64,000 bases of DNA, taken from Streptomyces pactum (lineage in GTDB: Bacteria > Actinomycetota > Actinomycetes > Streptomycetales > Streptomycetaceae). Below the pieces are notes generated by a model, which was not told the origin of the DNA, ran no database searches, and saw nothing but the letters and a program-made list of their open reading frames with translations. Position numbers and translations under genes: made by a program. Positions 53,428 through 61,557 of the stretch are shown here, piece after piece. The number at the start of each line of letters is the position of its first letter. Positions within the stretch are counted from its first letter, which is position 1. The DNA lies in NCBI RefSeq assembly GCF_002005225.1, contig NZ_CP019724.1, positions 6,769,001-6,833,000 on the forward strand. The letters run 5' to 3'.

Positions 53428-53622
53428 ATGTTCTGGCCGATGTTCGCGGTTGCCGTGGGTTTTGTGGGTCTCGCCGTGCTCGCGGTGTTCGCCGTGCAGG
53501 TGTTCGTGGAGGCGCGGCGTCTGGGCCGGCAGGTGACGGACTCGGCCGACCGGATCAGCCGGGCCGCGGAGGATCTGGAGCGGGCGACCGAGAGCGCCGC
53601 CCGCGCCGTGGACGCCCTGTGA
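53428..53622 (+). CDS. Small single-pass membrane protein
   Basis: This 64-residue protein starts at ATG 53428, ten bases after the zinc-ribbon stop. Residues 3-27 form a membrane helix (FAVAVGFVGLAVLAVFAVQV). The rest is an amphipathic, charged helix of Ala/Arg/Glu that could form a coiled coil (RISRAAEDLERATESAARAV). It resembles short DUF948-like proteins. No function can be assigned. The 226-bp gap after it (53623-53848) carries the tatA leader and no other gene I can support. Confidence 0.7.
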   Translation: MFWPMFAVAVGFVGLAVLAVFAVQVFVEARRLGRQVTDSADRISRAAEDLERATESAARAVDAL

Positions 53623-53848
53623 GCCGCGTTCCGGGGCGCTTCGCCCTGTCACCCCGCGTGCCCCTGAAGGTACGCTGCTGCTCGCGGCCCGGAAAACGAG
53701 GCCCGGTCGCGGACGGGAGTACGCACGGGGATTGCCTCACGTTTACCCCTGAGCGTTACGATCGCTGCACAAGACGATCGATCGGACCTATGTTCGACCG
53801 GTCGGACAGCACCCCCACCCAGCCGCCTCGGTGAGAAGGTAAAGACTT

Positions 53849-54136
53849 ATGTTCGGAAGGCTCGGAGCCCCCGAGATCATTCTCATCCTCGTCGTCATCA
53901 TCCTGCTGTTCGGCGCGAAGAAGCTTCCGGACATGGCGCGGTCGCTCGGCAAGTCGGCGCGCATCCTCAAGAGCGAGGCCAAGGCGATGAAGAGCGAGAG
54001 CAAGTCCGACGACTCCGCTCCCGCCGACCCGCCCAACCCCGAGCAGGCCGCGGCGCAGCGCACCATCCAGGCGGCTCCCGGCGATGTGACCAGCTCCCGC
54101 CCGGTCACCGAGCCGACGGACACGACCAAGCGCTGA
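53849..54136 (+). CDS. tatA: Sec-independent translocase subunit TatA
   Basis: This 95-residue protein starts at ATG 53849. An N-terminal membrane helix ([19 protein letters not shown]) and the FGAKKLP hinge lead into an amphipathic helix ([20 protein letters not shown]). A disordered acidic tail follows. TatA oligomers form the translocation pathway for folded twin-arginine substrates. tatC follows 47 bp later. Confidence 0.95.
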   Translation: MFGRLGAPEIILILVVIILLFGAKKLPDMARSLGKSARILKSEAKAMKSESKSDDSAPADPPNPEQAAAQRTIQAAPGDVTSSRPVTEPTDTTKR

Positions 54137-54183
54137 CGCAGGGCCGGTGACCTCCGGCCCGCCGCACGAGATGGGAACGTGGG

Positions 54184-55131
54184 TTGCTGAAGCCTGCCCG
54201 CAGCAAGGAGAAGGATCCGGAGGGGCGGATGCCCCTTGCGGAGCACCTTCGTGAGCTCCGCAACCGGCTCGCGAAGGCGCTGTTGGCCATCGTCGCCGTC
54301 ACCGTCGTCGCCGCCTTCTTCTACAACGACATCATCAACATCTTCACCGACCCGGTCCTCGACTCGGTCGGCTGCCCGAAGTCGTTCGAGGAACTGGCCA
54401 AGCTGCCCGAGGACGAGCGGTGCGCCCAGATCACCATCAACGGTCTGCTGGGCCCCTTCACCCTGGCGCTGAAGGTGTCCCTGATGGCCGGTGTCGTGCT
54501 CGCCTCGCCGGTCTGGCTCTACCAGTTGTGGGCGTTCGTCGCCCCGGGCCTGCACAAGAACGAGAAGAAGTACGCCTACGCCTTCGTCGCCACGGGCGCG
54601 CCGCTCTTCCTCTTCGGTGCCTACTTCGCCTACGTGGTGCTGCCCACCACCGCGAAGGTGCTGATCGAGTTCACACCGTTCGGCGTCGACAACCTGCTTC
54701 CGCTGGACGACCTGCTCGACCTCGTCACGCGCATGGTCGTCGTCTTCGGCCTCTCCTTCGAGCTGCCGCTGCTGCTGGTGATGCTCAACTTCACCGGGGC
54801 GCTGACCGGCAAGCGGATGCTCGGCTGGTGGCGCGGCATGATCATGGGCATCACGCTGTTCGCGGCCATCGCCACGCCGAGCACCGACCCGCTGACCATG
54901 ATGTGGCTGGCCGGTCCGATCTGGGTCCTGTACTTCGTCGCGGTCGGCGTCTCCCTGCTGAACGACCGCCGCAGGCGCCGTCGTGAGGCCCTTGAGCCCG
55001 ACGACGACGAGGCCTCCGAACTGGACCTCGCCCCCGATGACATCGGCGAGATCGAGCCCGTGACCACCGCCCGCGCCCTGCCCGAACAGGCCACGAAGGA
55101 CCGGGTCAACGGCTACGACGACGTGACCTGA
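54184..55131 (+). CDS. tatC: Sec-independent translocase subunit TatC
   Basis: This 315-residue protein has six membrane helices and binds twin-arginine signal peptides. PLAEHLRELRNRL near the N-terminus is the conserved cytoplasmic TatC signature, and FEEL-type loops and a PxxxYQLWAFVAPGLHKNEKK segment follow. TTG 54184 is chosen as start since it follows GATGGGA and gives the expected N-terminus; a rare start could limit its level relative to TatA. The C-terminal ~50 residues are an acidic tail typical of actinobacteria. Confidence 0.93.
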   Translation: MLKPARSKEKDPEGRMPLAEHLRELRNRLAKALLAIVAVTVVAAFFYNDIINIFTDPVLDSVGCPKSFEELAKLPEDERCAQITINGLLGPFTLALKVSLMAGVVLASPVWLYQLWAFVAPGLHKNEKKYAYAFVATGAPLFLFGAYFAYVVLPTTAKVLIEFTPFGVDNLLPLDDLLDLVTRMVVVFGLSFELPLLLVMLNFTGALTGKRMLGWWRGMIMGITLFAAIATPSTDPLTMMWLAGPIWVLYFVAVGVSLLNDRRRRRREALEPDDDEASELDLAPDDIGEIEPVTTARALPEQATKDRVNGYDDVT

Positions 55132-55255
55132 GGCACAGCGGGGCGGTGACGGCACGCGTCGCCGCCCCGAGCAAGCCCTCACGGAGTCCTCAACGGGACC
55201 GATCACGATAATGATCGTCCGGTTGTCAGTGCGGCCCGGTACGCTCGAAAGCACG

Positions 55256-58063
55256 ATGACAGAGGATCTCTCTCCGGCCGAGCGGTACGCGGCAGCCCGC
55301 CGGCGCGCTGCCGAGCAGGCCACCGCGCTCGCCTCCTTCCGCGAGATGTACGACTTCGGCCTCGACCCCTTCCAGATCGAGGCCTGCCAGGCACTCGAAA
55401 CGGGCAAGGGCGTGCTGGTGGCCGCGCCCACCGGCTCCGGCAAGACGATCGTCGGCGAGTTCGCCGTCCACCTCGCCCTCCAGCAGGGCAAGAAGTGCTT
55501 CTACACGACGCCCATCAAGGCGCTGTCGAACCAGAAGTACGCCGACCTGTGCCGCCGCTACGGCACGGACAAGGTCGGCCTGCTCACCGGCGACAACAGC
55601 GTGAACTCCGATGCCCCGGTCGTCGTGATGACCACCGAGGTCCTGCGGAACATGCTCTACGCCGGCTCCCAGACCCTCCTCGGCCTCGGTTACGTCGTCA
55701 TGGACGAGGTGCACTACCTCTCCGACCGCTTCCGCGGCGCCGTGTGGGAGGAGGTCATCATCCACCTCCCCGAATCCGTGACCCTGGTGTCACTGTCGGC
55801 CACCGTGTCGAACGCGGAGGAGTTCGGCGACTGGCTCGACACCGTGCGCGGCGACACTCAGGTGATCGTCTCCGAGCACCGGCCCGTGCCGCTGTTCCAG
55901 CACGTGCTGGCCGGGCGCCGGATGTACGACCTGTTCGAGGAGGGCGAGGGTCACAAGAAGGCCGTCAACCCCGACCTCACGCGCATGGCCCGCCTGGAGG
56001 CGAGCCGCCCGTCCTACCAGGACCGCAGGCGCGGTCGTGCCATGAAGGAGGCCGACCGGGAGCGCGAGCGCAGACAGCGCTCCCGTGTCTGGACGCCGAG
56101 CAGGCCGGAGGTCATCGAGCGGCTCGACGCCGAGGGCCTGCTGCCCGCGATCACCTTCATCTTCAGCCGCGCCGCCTGCGAGGCCGCCGTCCAGCAGTGC
56201 CTGTACGCCGGGCTGCGGCTCAACGACGAGGACGCGCGGGAGCGGGTGCGCTCCCTGGTCGAGGAGCGGACCTCCTCCATCCCGACCGAGGACCTGCACG
56301 TCCTGGGTTACTACGAGTGGCTGGAGGGCCTGGAGCGGGGCATCGCCGCCCACCACGCGGGCATGCTGCCGACCTTCAAGGAGGTCGTCGAGGAGCTGTT
56401 CGTCCGCGGACTGGTCAAGGCCGTCTTCGCCACCGAGACGCTCGCCCTCGGCATCAACATGCCCGCCCGCTCGGTCGTGCTGGAGAAGCTCGTCAAGTGG
56501 AACGGCGAGCAGCACGCCGACATCACCCCCGGTGAGTACACCCAGCTCACCGGCCGGGCCGGCCGGCGCGGCATCGACGTCGAGGGCCACGCCGTCGTTT
56601 TGTGGCAGCGCGCCATGAACCCCGAGCACCTCGCGGGGCTGGCCGGCACGCGCACGTATCCGCTGCGCTCCAGCTTCAGGCCGTCGTACAACATGGCGGT
56701 CAACCTGGTCGAGCAGTTCGGCCGGCACCGTTCCCGGGAGCTGCTGGAGACCTCCTTCGCGCAGTTCCAGGCGGACAAGTCCGTCGTCGGCATCTCCCGG
56801 CAGGTCCAGCGCAACGAGGAGGGTCTCGAGGGCTACAAGGCCTCCATGACCTGCCACCTCGGCGACTTCGAGGAGTACGCGCGACTGCGCCGCGAGCTGA
56901 AGGACCGGGAGACCGAGCTGGCCCGGCAGGGCGCCAACCAGCGGCGTGCCGAGGCCGCCGTGGCGCTGGAGAAGCTGAAGCCGGGCGACGTCATCCACGT
57001 GCCGACGGGCAAGTACGCGGGCCTCGCCCTGGTGCTGGACCCGGGCCTGCCGGCCGGCCGGTCCAACGGCCACCGCGGCTTCGAGCACCACGACGGGCCA
57101 CGCCCGCTGGTGCTGACCGCCGAGCGGCAGGTCAAGCGGCTGGCGTCGATGGACTTCCCGGTGCCGGTCGAGGCGCTGGAGCGGATGCGCATCCCGAAGT
57201 CCTTCAACCCGCGCTCGCCCCAGTCCCGCCGCGACCTCGCCTCCGCGCTGCGCACCAAGGCCGGGCACATCCCGCCGGAACGGGCCCGCAAGAAGCGTTC
57301 CCAGGCCGCCGACGACCGGGAGATCGCCCGGCTGCGCAAGGACATCCGCGCGCACCCCTGCCACGGCTGCGACGACCGCGAGGACCACGCCCGCTGGGCC
57401 GAGCGCTACCACCGGCTGCTGCGTGACACCTCGCAGTTGGAGCGCCGGATCGAGGGCCGGACGAACACCATCGCGCGCACCTTCGACCGGATCGTGGCGC
57501 TGCTGACGGAGATGGACTACCTGCGCGGCGACGAGGTCACCGAGCACGGCAAGCGCCTCGCCCGGCTGTACGGCGAACTGGACCTGCTCGCCAGCGAGTG
57601 CCTGCGCGAGGGCGTCTGGGAGGGTCTGTCCCCGGCCGAGCTCGCCGCCTGCGTCTCGGCCCTGGTGTTCGAGTCCCGGGCCGCCGACGACGCGATGGCG
57701 CCGAAGCTGCCCTCGGGCAAGGCCAAGGCCGCGCTCGGTGAGACGGTCCGCATCTGGGGTCGCCTCGACGCCCTGGAGGAGGACTTCCGGATCAGCCAGA
57801 CCGAGGGCGTCGGCCAGCGAGAGCCCGACCTCGGCTTCGCCTGGGCCGCGTACATGTGGGCGTCGGGCAAGGGCCTCGACGAGGTGCTGCGCGAGGTCGA
57901 GATGCCCGCCGGCGACTTCGTGCGCTGGTGCAAGCAGGTCATCGACGTCCTCGGCCAGATCTCGGCCGCCGCACCCGGCGAGGGCTCGACGGTCCCGAAG
58001 AACGCGCGCAAGGCGGTTGACGGACTGCTGCGCGGGGTGGTCGCCTACTCGTCCGTGGGCTAG
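55256..58063 (+). CDS. helY: Ski2/Mtr4-like DEVH-box RNA helicase HelY
   Basis: This 935-residue superfamily 2 helicase starts at ATG 55256. Walker A is APTGSGKT (57-64), Walker B is the DEVH box at 150-153, then SLSATVSN. The second RecA domain has HHAGMLPTFKEVVEELF and QLTGRAGRRGIDVEG. A C-terminal DSHCT-like domain fills residues ~750-930. Such helicases act on RNA in decay or processing. The position after tatC is conserved in actinobacteria. The 124-bp gap upstream includes a small ACGAT/ATCGT repeat. Confidence 0.93.
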   Translation: MTEDLSPAERYAAARRRAAEQATALASFREMYDFGLDPFQIEACQALETGKGVLVAAPTGSGKTIVGEFAVHLALQQGKKCFYTTPIKALSNQKYADLCRRYGTDKVGLLTGDNSVNSDAPVVVMTTEVLRNMLYAGSQTLLGLGYVVMDEVHYLSDRFRGAVWEEVIIHLPESVTLVSLSATVSNAEEFGDWLDTVRGDTQVIVSEHRPVPLFQHVLAGRRMYDLFEEGEGHKKAVNPDLTRMARLEASRPSYQDRRRGRAMKEADRERERRQRSRVWTPSRPEVIERLDAEGLLPAITFIFSRAACEAAVQQCLYAGLRLNDEDARERVRSLVEERTSSIPTEDLHVLGYYEWLEGLERGIAAHHAGMLPTFKEVVEELFVRGLVKAVFATETLALGINMPARSVVLEKLVKWNGEQHADITPGEYTQLTGRAGRRGIDVEGHAVVLWQRAMNPEHLAGLAGTRTYPLRSSFRPSYNMAVNLVEQFGRHRSRELLETSFAQFQADKSVVGISRQVQRNEEGLEGYKASMTCHLGDFEEYARLRRELKDRETELARQGANQRRAEAAVALEKLKPGDVIHVPTGKYAGLALVLDPGLPAGRSNGHRGFEHHDGPRPLVLTAERQVKRLASMDFPVPVEALERMRIPKSFNPRSPQSRRDLASALRTKAGHIPPERARKKRSQAADDREIARLRKDIRAHPCHGCDDREDHARWAERYHRLLRDTSQLERRIEGRTNTIARTFDRIVALLTEMDYLRGDEVTEHGKRLARLYGELDLLASECLREGVWEGLSPAELAACVSALVFESRAADDAMAPKLPSGKAKAALGETVRIWGRLDALEEDFRISQTEGVGQREPDLGFAWAAYMWASGKGLDEVLREVEMPAGDFVRWCKQVIDVLGQISAAAPGEGSTVPKNARKAVDGLLRGVVAYSSVG

Positions 58064-58074
58064 CCCTTCTTCTC

Positions 58075-58104
58075 GCGGGCCCGGCGGTATTCCGCCGGGC
58101 CCGC
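58075..58104 (+). terminator. Terminator after helY
   Basis: A perfect 13-bp stem, GCGGGCCCGGCGG (58075-58087) with CCGCCGGGCCCGC (58092-58104), has a 4-base loop. It lies 11 bp after the stop. Confidence 0.9.
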
Positions 58105-58424
58105 TCGCGTTGACGGGTGCCCGCGGCGCCTCTTTCCCTCATCACGGTGAGTGAGTTTCGTACGCCCATCGCCAATTACGCACTGTGTTCGAACGGCTCC
58201 CCGGCGTGCAAATGGGCCCGAGACTACTCCAGTCCCGGTGTCCGTTTCAGGTGCTTGCTGAATATGACACGGCGATGATCCCCCCGGACTAAGCTCGCCC
58301 GCAGCGCACCGAGTTGGGGTGAAATCGCGCGCTTGTTCCCAGTGCGCCGAAGATCCCGACAACTCCCAGACATACCCCGCCGCAAGCTCCCCCATCCCAG
58401 CCGATTCGTTTTCAGAGGGCCTAC
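58105..58424. other. Upstream region of the rar conservon (320 bp)
   Basis: This gap is less GC-rich in places and must hold the rarA promoter. I see no gene, convincing sigma-factor motif or strong palindrome. Before ATG 58425 the GAGGG at 58413-58417 is a plausible ribosome-binding site. Confidence 0.5.
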
Positions 58425-60047
58425 ATGGTGAGTGTTGATTCCCCTCCAGGTCGCCGTGAACTTCCGTACGTGCGAACCCTGTTGCTGCCGGCCATACTGA
58501 TGGCCGCGGCCACCGGGGCCGCCGTCGCCCTGGTGACGGAACCGGCCCGGCTCGCCGTCGGCCTGTGCGGTGCCGTCGCCACCCTGCTGGTGATCATCGC
58601 GGCGGCCGAAGCGGCACGCCGCGGCCGTGCGCTGCGGCTCATGCGTGCCGAGCACGCCCGTCACAGCGCGTATCTGGAACGCCGGGCCGCGAGCCACCAC
58701 GAGGAGATGGTCCGTCTCGGCGGCGAAGTACTCCCCAACATCCTGGACTTCATGCGCCGGGGGAGCACGCCCGAAGAGGTGATGCGCCGCCTCGGCGAGG
58801 TCGACCCTTCCTACCCCGAACTCGGCCAGCCGCAGCGCGAGATGATCCGCATGGTGTGCGACATCGTCGACCACCAGGACTCCATGCGCGAATCCGCCGA
58901 ACGTTCCTTCGTCGACATCGCCCGCCGCGTCCAGGCGATCGTCCACCAGCAGAACAAGGAACTCCGCGAGATGGAGGAGGACCACGGGCGCAACCCCGAG
59001 GTCTTCGACGACCTCCTGCGCATCGACCACGGCACCGCCCTGATCGGCCGCCTCGCCGACTCGGTCTCCGTCATCGGCGGCGGCCGGCCCGGACGCCAGT
59101 GGCCCAAGCCCGTGGCGCTCTACAGCGTGCTGCGCGGCGCCATGTCCCGCATCCTGGAGTACCGCAGGATCAACCTCGCCTCGATCGCCAAGGTCAACAT
59201 CAAGGGCACCGCGGTCGAGCCGGTCATCCACGCCGCGGCGGAGCTCCTCGACAACGCGACCCGCTACTCGCCGCCCGGTGCCAAGGTGCACGTCACCGCG
59301 ACCGAGGTGCAGAGCGGTGTCTGCATCGAGATCGAGGACGCCGGCGTCAGCCTCAGCGAGGAGTCCCGCGCCCGCATCGAAGGGCTGCTGGAGGACGCCA
59401 AGCGCGGCACCGACGTCCAGGACCTCGCCCACCACCCGCGCCTGGGCCTGTCCGTGGTGGGCCGGCTGTGCACGCAGTACGGCATGGACGTGTCGCTGCG
59501 GGCCTCCGCGTACGGCGGTGTCCGGGCCATCCTCATCGTGCCCAGCAAGATGATGACCACCGAGCCCGGGGTCGGACTCGCCCACGGCATCGGCGCGACG
59601 TCGATCCCCCACCCGGGCCCGGACGCCCTCCCCGGCCCCAAGCGCACGCCCAAGAAGCGCCGCCCCACCAGCCCGCGTATCCCGGACACGGTCTTGCTGG
59701 AGGACGACGTTCCCGAGGTGACCGAGTGGACGGCGGGCGGCCTCCCGCAGCGCCGCAGCCGGGTCAAGATGCCGCTCAGCCAACGCCTCGCCGAACAGGC
59801 GGTCTGGGAGCGGGAGGACGCCGAGCGCGAGGCCCGCGAGGCCGCCGAGCGTGCCCGCAACGGCTTCCCGGCGGCCGCGGCCGAAGAGCCCGAGCCGGAG
59901 AAGGACCAGGGGCTCCCGCCGGGGCACTTCATCGGTGCCTTCTGGGAGGGCCTCAAGCAGCACCCGGGCAGCAGTCAGGCCCACCAGCAGTCCAGCAGCA
60001 GCGAGCCGGCCCACGCCCCGGCAGACGACGAGGGGAACCTCAAGTGA
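58425..60047 (+). CDS. rarA: Conservon histidine-kinase-like membrane protein RarA (CvnA type)
   Basis: This 540-residue protein starts at ATG 58425. Two membrane helices lie at about residues 20-38 and 42-62. The cytoplasmic part has a kinase-like ATPase domain: N-box AAELLDNATRYSPPG (Asn277), G1-like EDAGVSL, then LGLSVVGRLC. The last 150 residues are charged and disordered. In S. coelicolor, RarA-E form a membrane-associated heterocomplex resembling eukaryotic G-protein coupling that influences morphological onset. Its stop overlaps the rarB start (GTGA). An autophosphorylated His is not evident. Confidence 0.92.
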   Translation: MVSVDSPPGRRELPYVRTLLLPAILMAAATGAAVALVTEPARLAVGLCGAVATLLVIIAAAEAARRGRALRLMRAEHARHSAYLERRAASHHEEMVRLGGEVLPNILDFMRRGSTPEEVMRRLGEVDPSYPELGQPQREMIRMVCDIVDHQDSMRESAERSFVDIARRVQAIVHQQNKELREMEEDHGRNPEVFDDLLRIDHGTALIGRLADSVSVIGGGRPGRQWPKPVALYSVLRGAMSRILEYRRINLASIAKVNIKGTAVEPVIHAAAELLDNATRYSPPGAKVHVTATEVQSGVCIEIEDAGVSLSEESRARIEGLLEDAKRGTDVQDLAHHPRLGLSVVGRLCTQYGMDVSLRASAYGGVRAILIVPSKMMTTEPGVGLAHGIGATSIPHPGPDALPGPKRTPKKRRPTSPRIPDTVLLEDDVPEVTEWTAGGLPQRRSRVKMPLSQRLAEQAVWEREDAEREAREAAERARNGFPAAAAEEPEPEKDQGLPPGHFIGAFWEGLKQHPGSSQAHQQSSSSEPAHAPADDEGNLK

Positions 60048-60451
60048 TCGAGCAGCAAGGCAAGTTCGACTGGATGCTCCGGGATCTCTACGACGGCGTC
60101 CCGGGCATCGAGATGATCGTGGTGCTCTCCGCCGACGGCCTGCGCATCGCCCGCTACTCCGGTGACCCCGACGCCGCCGACCGGGTCGCCGCGGCCTGCG
60201 CGGGCCTGCAGAGCCTGGCGAGTGCCGTCAGCCAGGAGATCCCGACCAGCGACGGCGACATGAAGATGGTCCTCATCGAGATGAACGGCGGCTACTTCTA
60301 CCTGATGGCCGCCGGACCCAACGCCTACCTCGCGGTGCTCTCCGACGTCCGCTGCGAGCCCGGGCGGATGGGTCTCAGCATGGCCGACCTGGTCGCGCGT
60401 ATCGGGCCCCATCTCACCAGTCCCGCCCGGCGCAACGGGCAGACCGTATGA
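60044..60451 (+). CDS. rarB: Roadblock/LC7-domain protein RarB (CvnB type)
   Basis: This 135-residue protein starts at GTG 60044, overlapping rarA. It is a single Roadblock/LC7 domain (FDWMLRDLYDGVPGIEMIVV; later GYFYLMAAGPNAYLAVLSD), the MglB-like partner of the small GTPase encoded two genes on. Such proteins act as GTPase-activating or scaffold proteins. It overlaps rarC by four bases (ATGA), so rarA-B-C translation is tightly coupled. Confidence 0.93.
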   Translation: MIEQQGKFDWMLRDLYDGVPGIEMIVVLSADGLRIARYSGDPDAADRVAAACAGLQSLASAVSQEIPTSDGDMKMVLIEMNGGYFYLMAAGPNAYLAVLSDVRCEPGRMGLSMADLVARIGPHLTSPARRNGQTV

Positions 60452-60864
60452 CTCGTCCCCAGCGCCAGAGGCGAACTCCCGGGCAGGAGCCGTCCACCGC
60501 GACCCCCTCAGCCGAACAGCCCCGCAAGGACGACGGCACGCCCAACCCCGAGCGGCTGTTCGTCATCGGCGGGGAGGGGAGCGGCGAACGCGCCGACATC
60601 GACCTGGTCACCCTGATCGTGGCCCGCGCGGACCCGCCGGTGTCCGCCACACCGGAACAGGCGGCCCTGCTGCGGCTGTGCGCCGCGCCCCTGTCCGTAG
60701 CCGAGCTGTCGGCCTACCTGAGCCTGCCGTTCAGTGTGGTGACCGTGCTGCTCACCGACCTGCTGGCGACGGAACTGGTGCAGGCCCGCGCCCCGATCGT
60801 CCGCCAGCAGGTCGCCGACCGAAACCTCCTCGAAGCGGTGATGCATGGACTCCAAAAACTCTGA
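60448..60864 (+). CDS. rarC: DUF742 protein RarC (CvnC type)
   Basis: This 138-residue protein starts at ATG 60448, overlapping rarB. The DUF742 domain contains RLFVIGGEGSGERADIDLVT and a winged-helix-like C-terminus (PLSVAELSAYLSLPFSVVTV, QVADRNLLEAVMHGLQKL). Function is unknown, though it interacts with the other conservon proteins. Its end overlaps rarD by 20 bp. Confidence 0.92.
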   Translation: MTRPQRQRRTPGQEPSTATPSAEQPRKDDGTPNPERLFVIGGEGSGERADIDLVTLIVARADPPVSATPEQAALLRLCAAPLSVAELSAYLSLPFSVVTVLLTDLLATELVQARAPIVRQQVADRNLLEAVMHGLQKL

Positions 60865-61465
60865 CACGATCCCGGGCCCGCGGACGGAGGACCGGCTGCC
60901 GCACACGGCCGAGGCCGCCGTGAAGATCGTCATCGTGGGCGGTTTCGGGGTCGGAAAGACGACCATGGTCGGCTCGGTCAGCGAGATCAGACCGCTGACC
61001 ACCGAGGAGACGATGACCCAGGCCGGCATCGGGGTCGACGACAACTTCGGTTCCGCCTCCAAGACGGCGACCACGGTGGCCATGGACTTCGGCCGCATCA
61101 GCATCACCGACCAACTGGTGCTGTACCTCTTCGGCACGCCCGGCCAGGAGCGCTTCTGGTTCCTGTGGAACGGCCTGTTCGAGGGCGCCCTCGGCGCGGT
61201 GGTACTCGTCGACACCCGCCGCCTCGACGTCAGCTTCGACGTCATGGGACGCCTGGAGGAGCGCGGTGTCCCCTTCGTGGTCGCCGTCAACACCTTCCCC
61301 GACGCGCCCCGCTACCCCGTCGCGGAGCTGCGGGGAGCGCTCGACCTGGCCGAGGAAATTCCCATCCTCGACTGCGACGTGCGGCGCCGGGCCTCCAGCC
61401 GGGACGTTCTGCTGACACTGACGCGTTTCCTGCACTCCATCGCCATGAAGGGCGCGCTCACCTGA
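60845..61465 (+). CDS. rarD: Conservon small GTPase RarD (CvnD type)
   Basis: This 206-residue protein starts at ATG 60845, inside rarC. P-loop GGFGVGKTTMV and switch II FGTPGQERFWFLW with the catalytic-type Gln are intact. VLVDTRRLDVSF and FVVAVNTFPDAPRY replace the usual NKxD specificity motif, as typical for CvnD. It would cycle between GDP and GTP under RarA/RarB control. Two overlapping perfect palindromes follow its stop, before rarE. Confidence 0.94.
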   Translation: MDSKNSDTIPGPRTEDRLPHTAEAAVKIVIVGGFGVGKTTMVGSVSEIRPLTTEETMTQAGIGVDDNFGSASKTATTVAMDFGRISITDQLVLYLFGTPGQERFWFLWNGLFEGALGAVVLVDTRRLDVSFDVMGRLEERGVPFVVAVNTFPDAPRYPVAELRGALDLAEEIPILDCDVRRRASSRDVLLTLTRFLHSIAMKGALT

Positions 61466-61509
61466 CCCGGCCGCGGCCGGGTCAGGTGAGCCGGCCGCGG
61501 CCGGCTCAC
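61458..61509. repeat. Two overlapping perfect palindromes between rarD and rarE
   Basis: A 32-bp perfect palindrome (61458-61489, centre GGCCGCGGCC) overlaps by four bases (GTGA) a 24-bp one (61486-61509) with the same core. The first begins within the last codons of rarD. Only one hairpin can form at full length at a time. They may terminate, attenuate or protect the transcript before the P450 gene. Confidence 0.9.
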
Positions 61510-61557
61510 CCTTTCGACCCACACTCCTGACCCACACTTCTGTTGCGGAGCGACACT

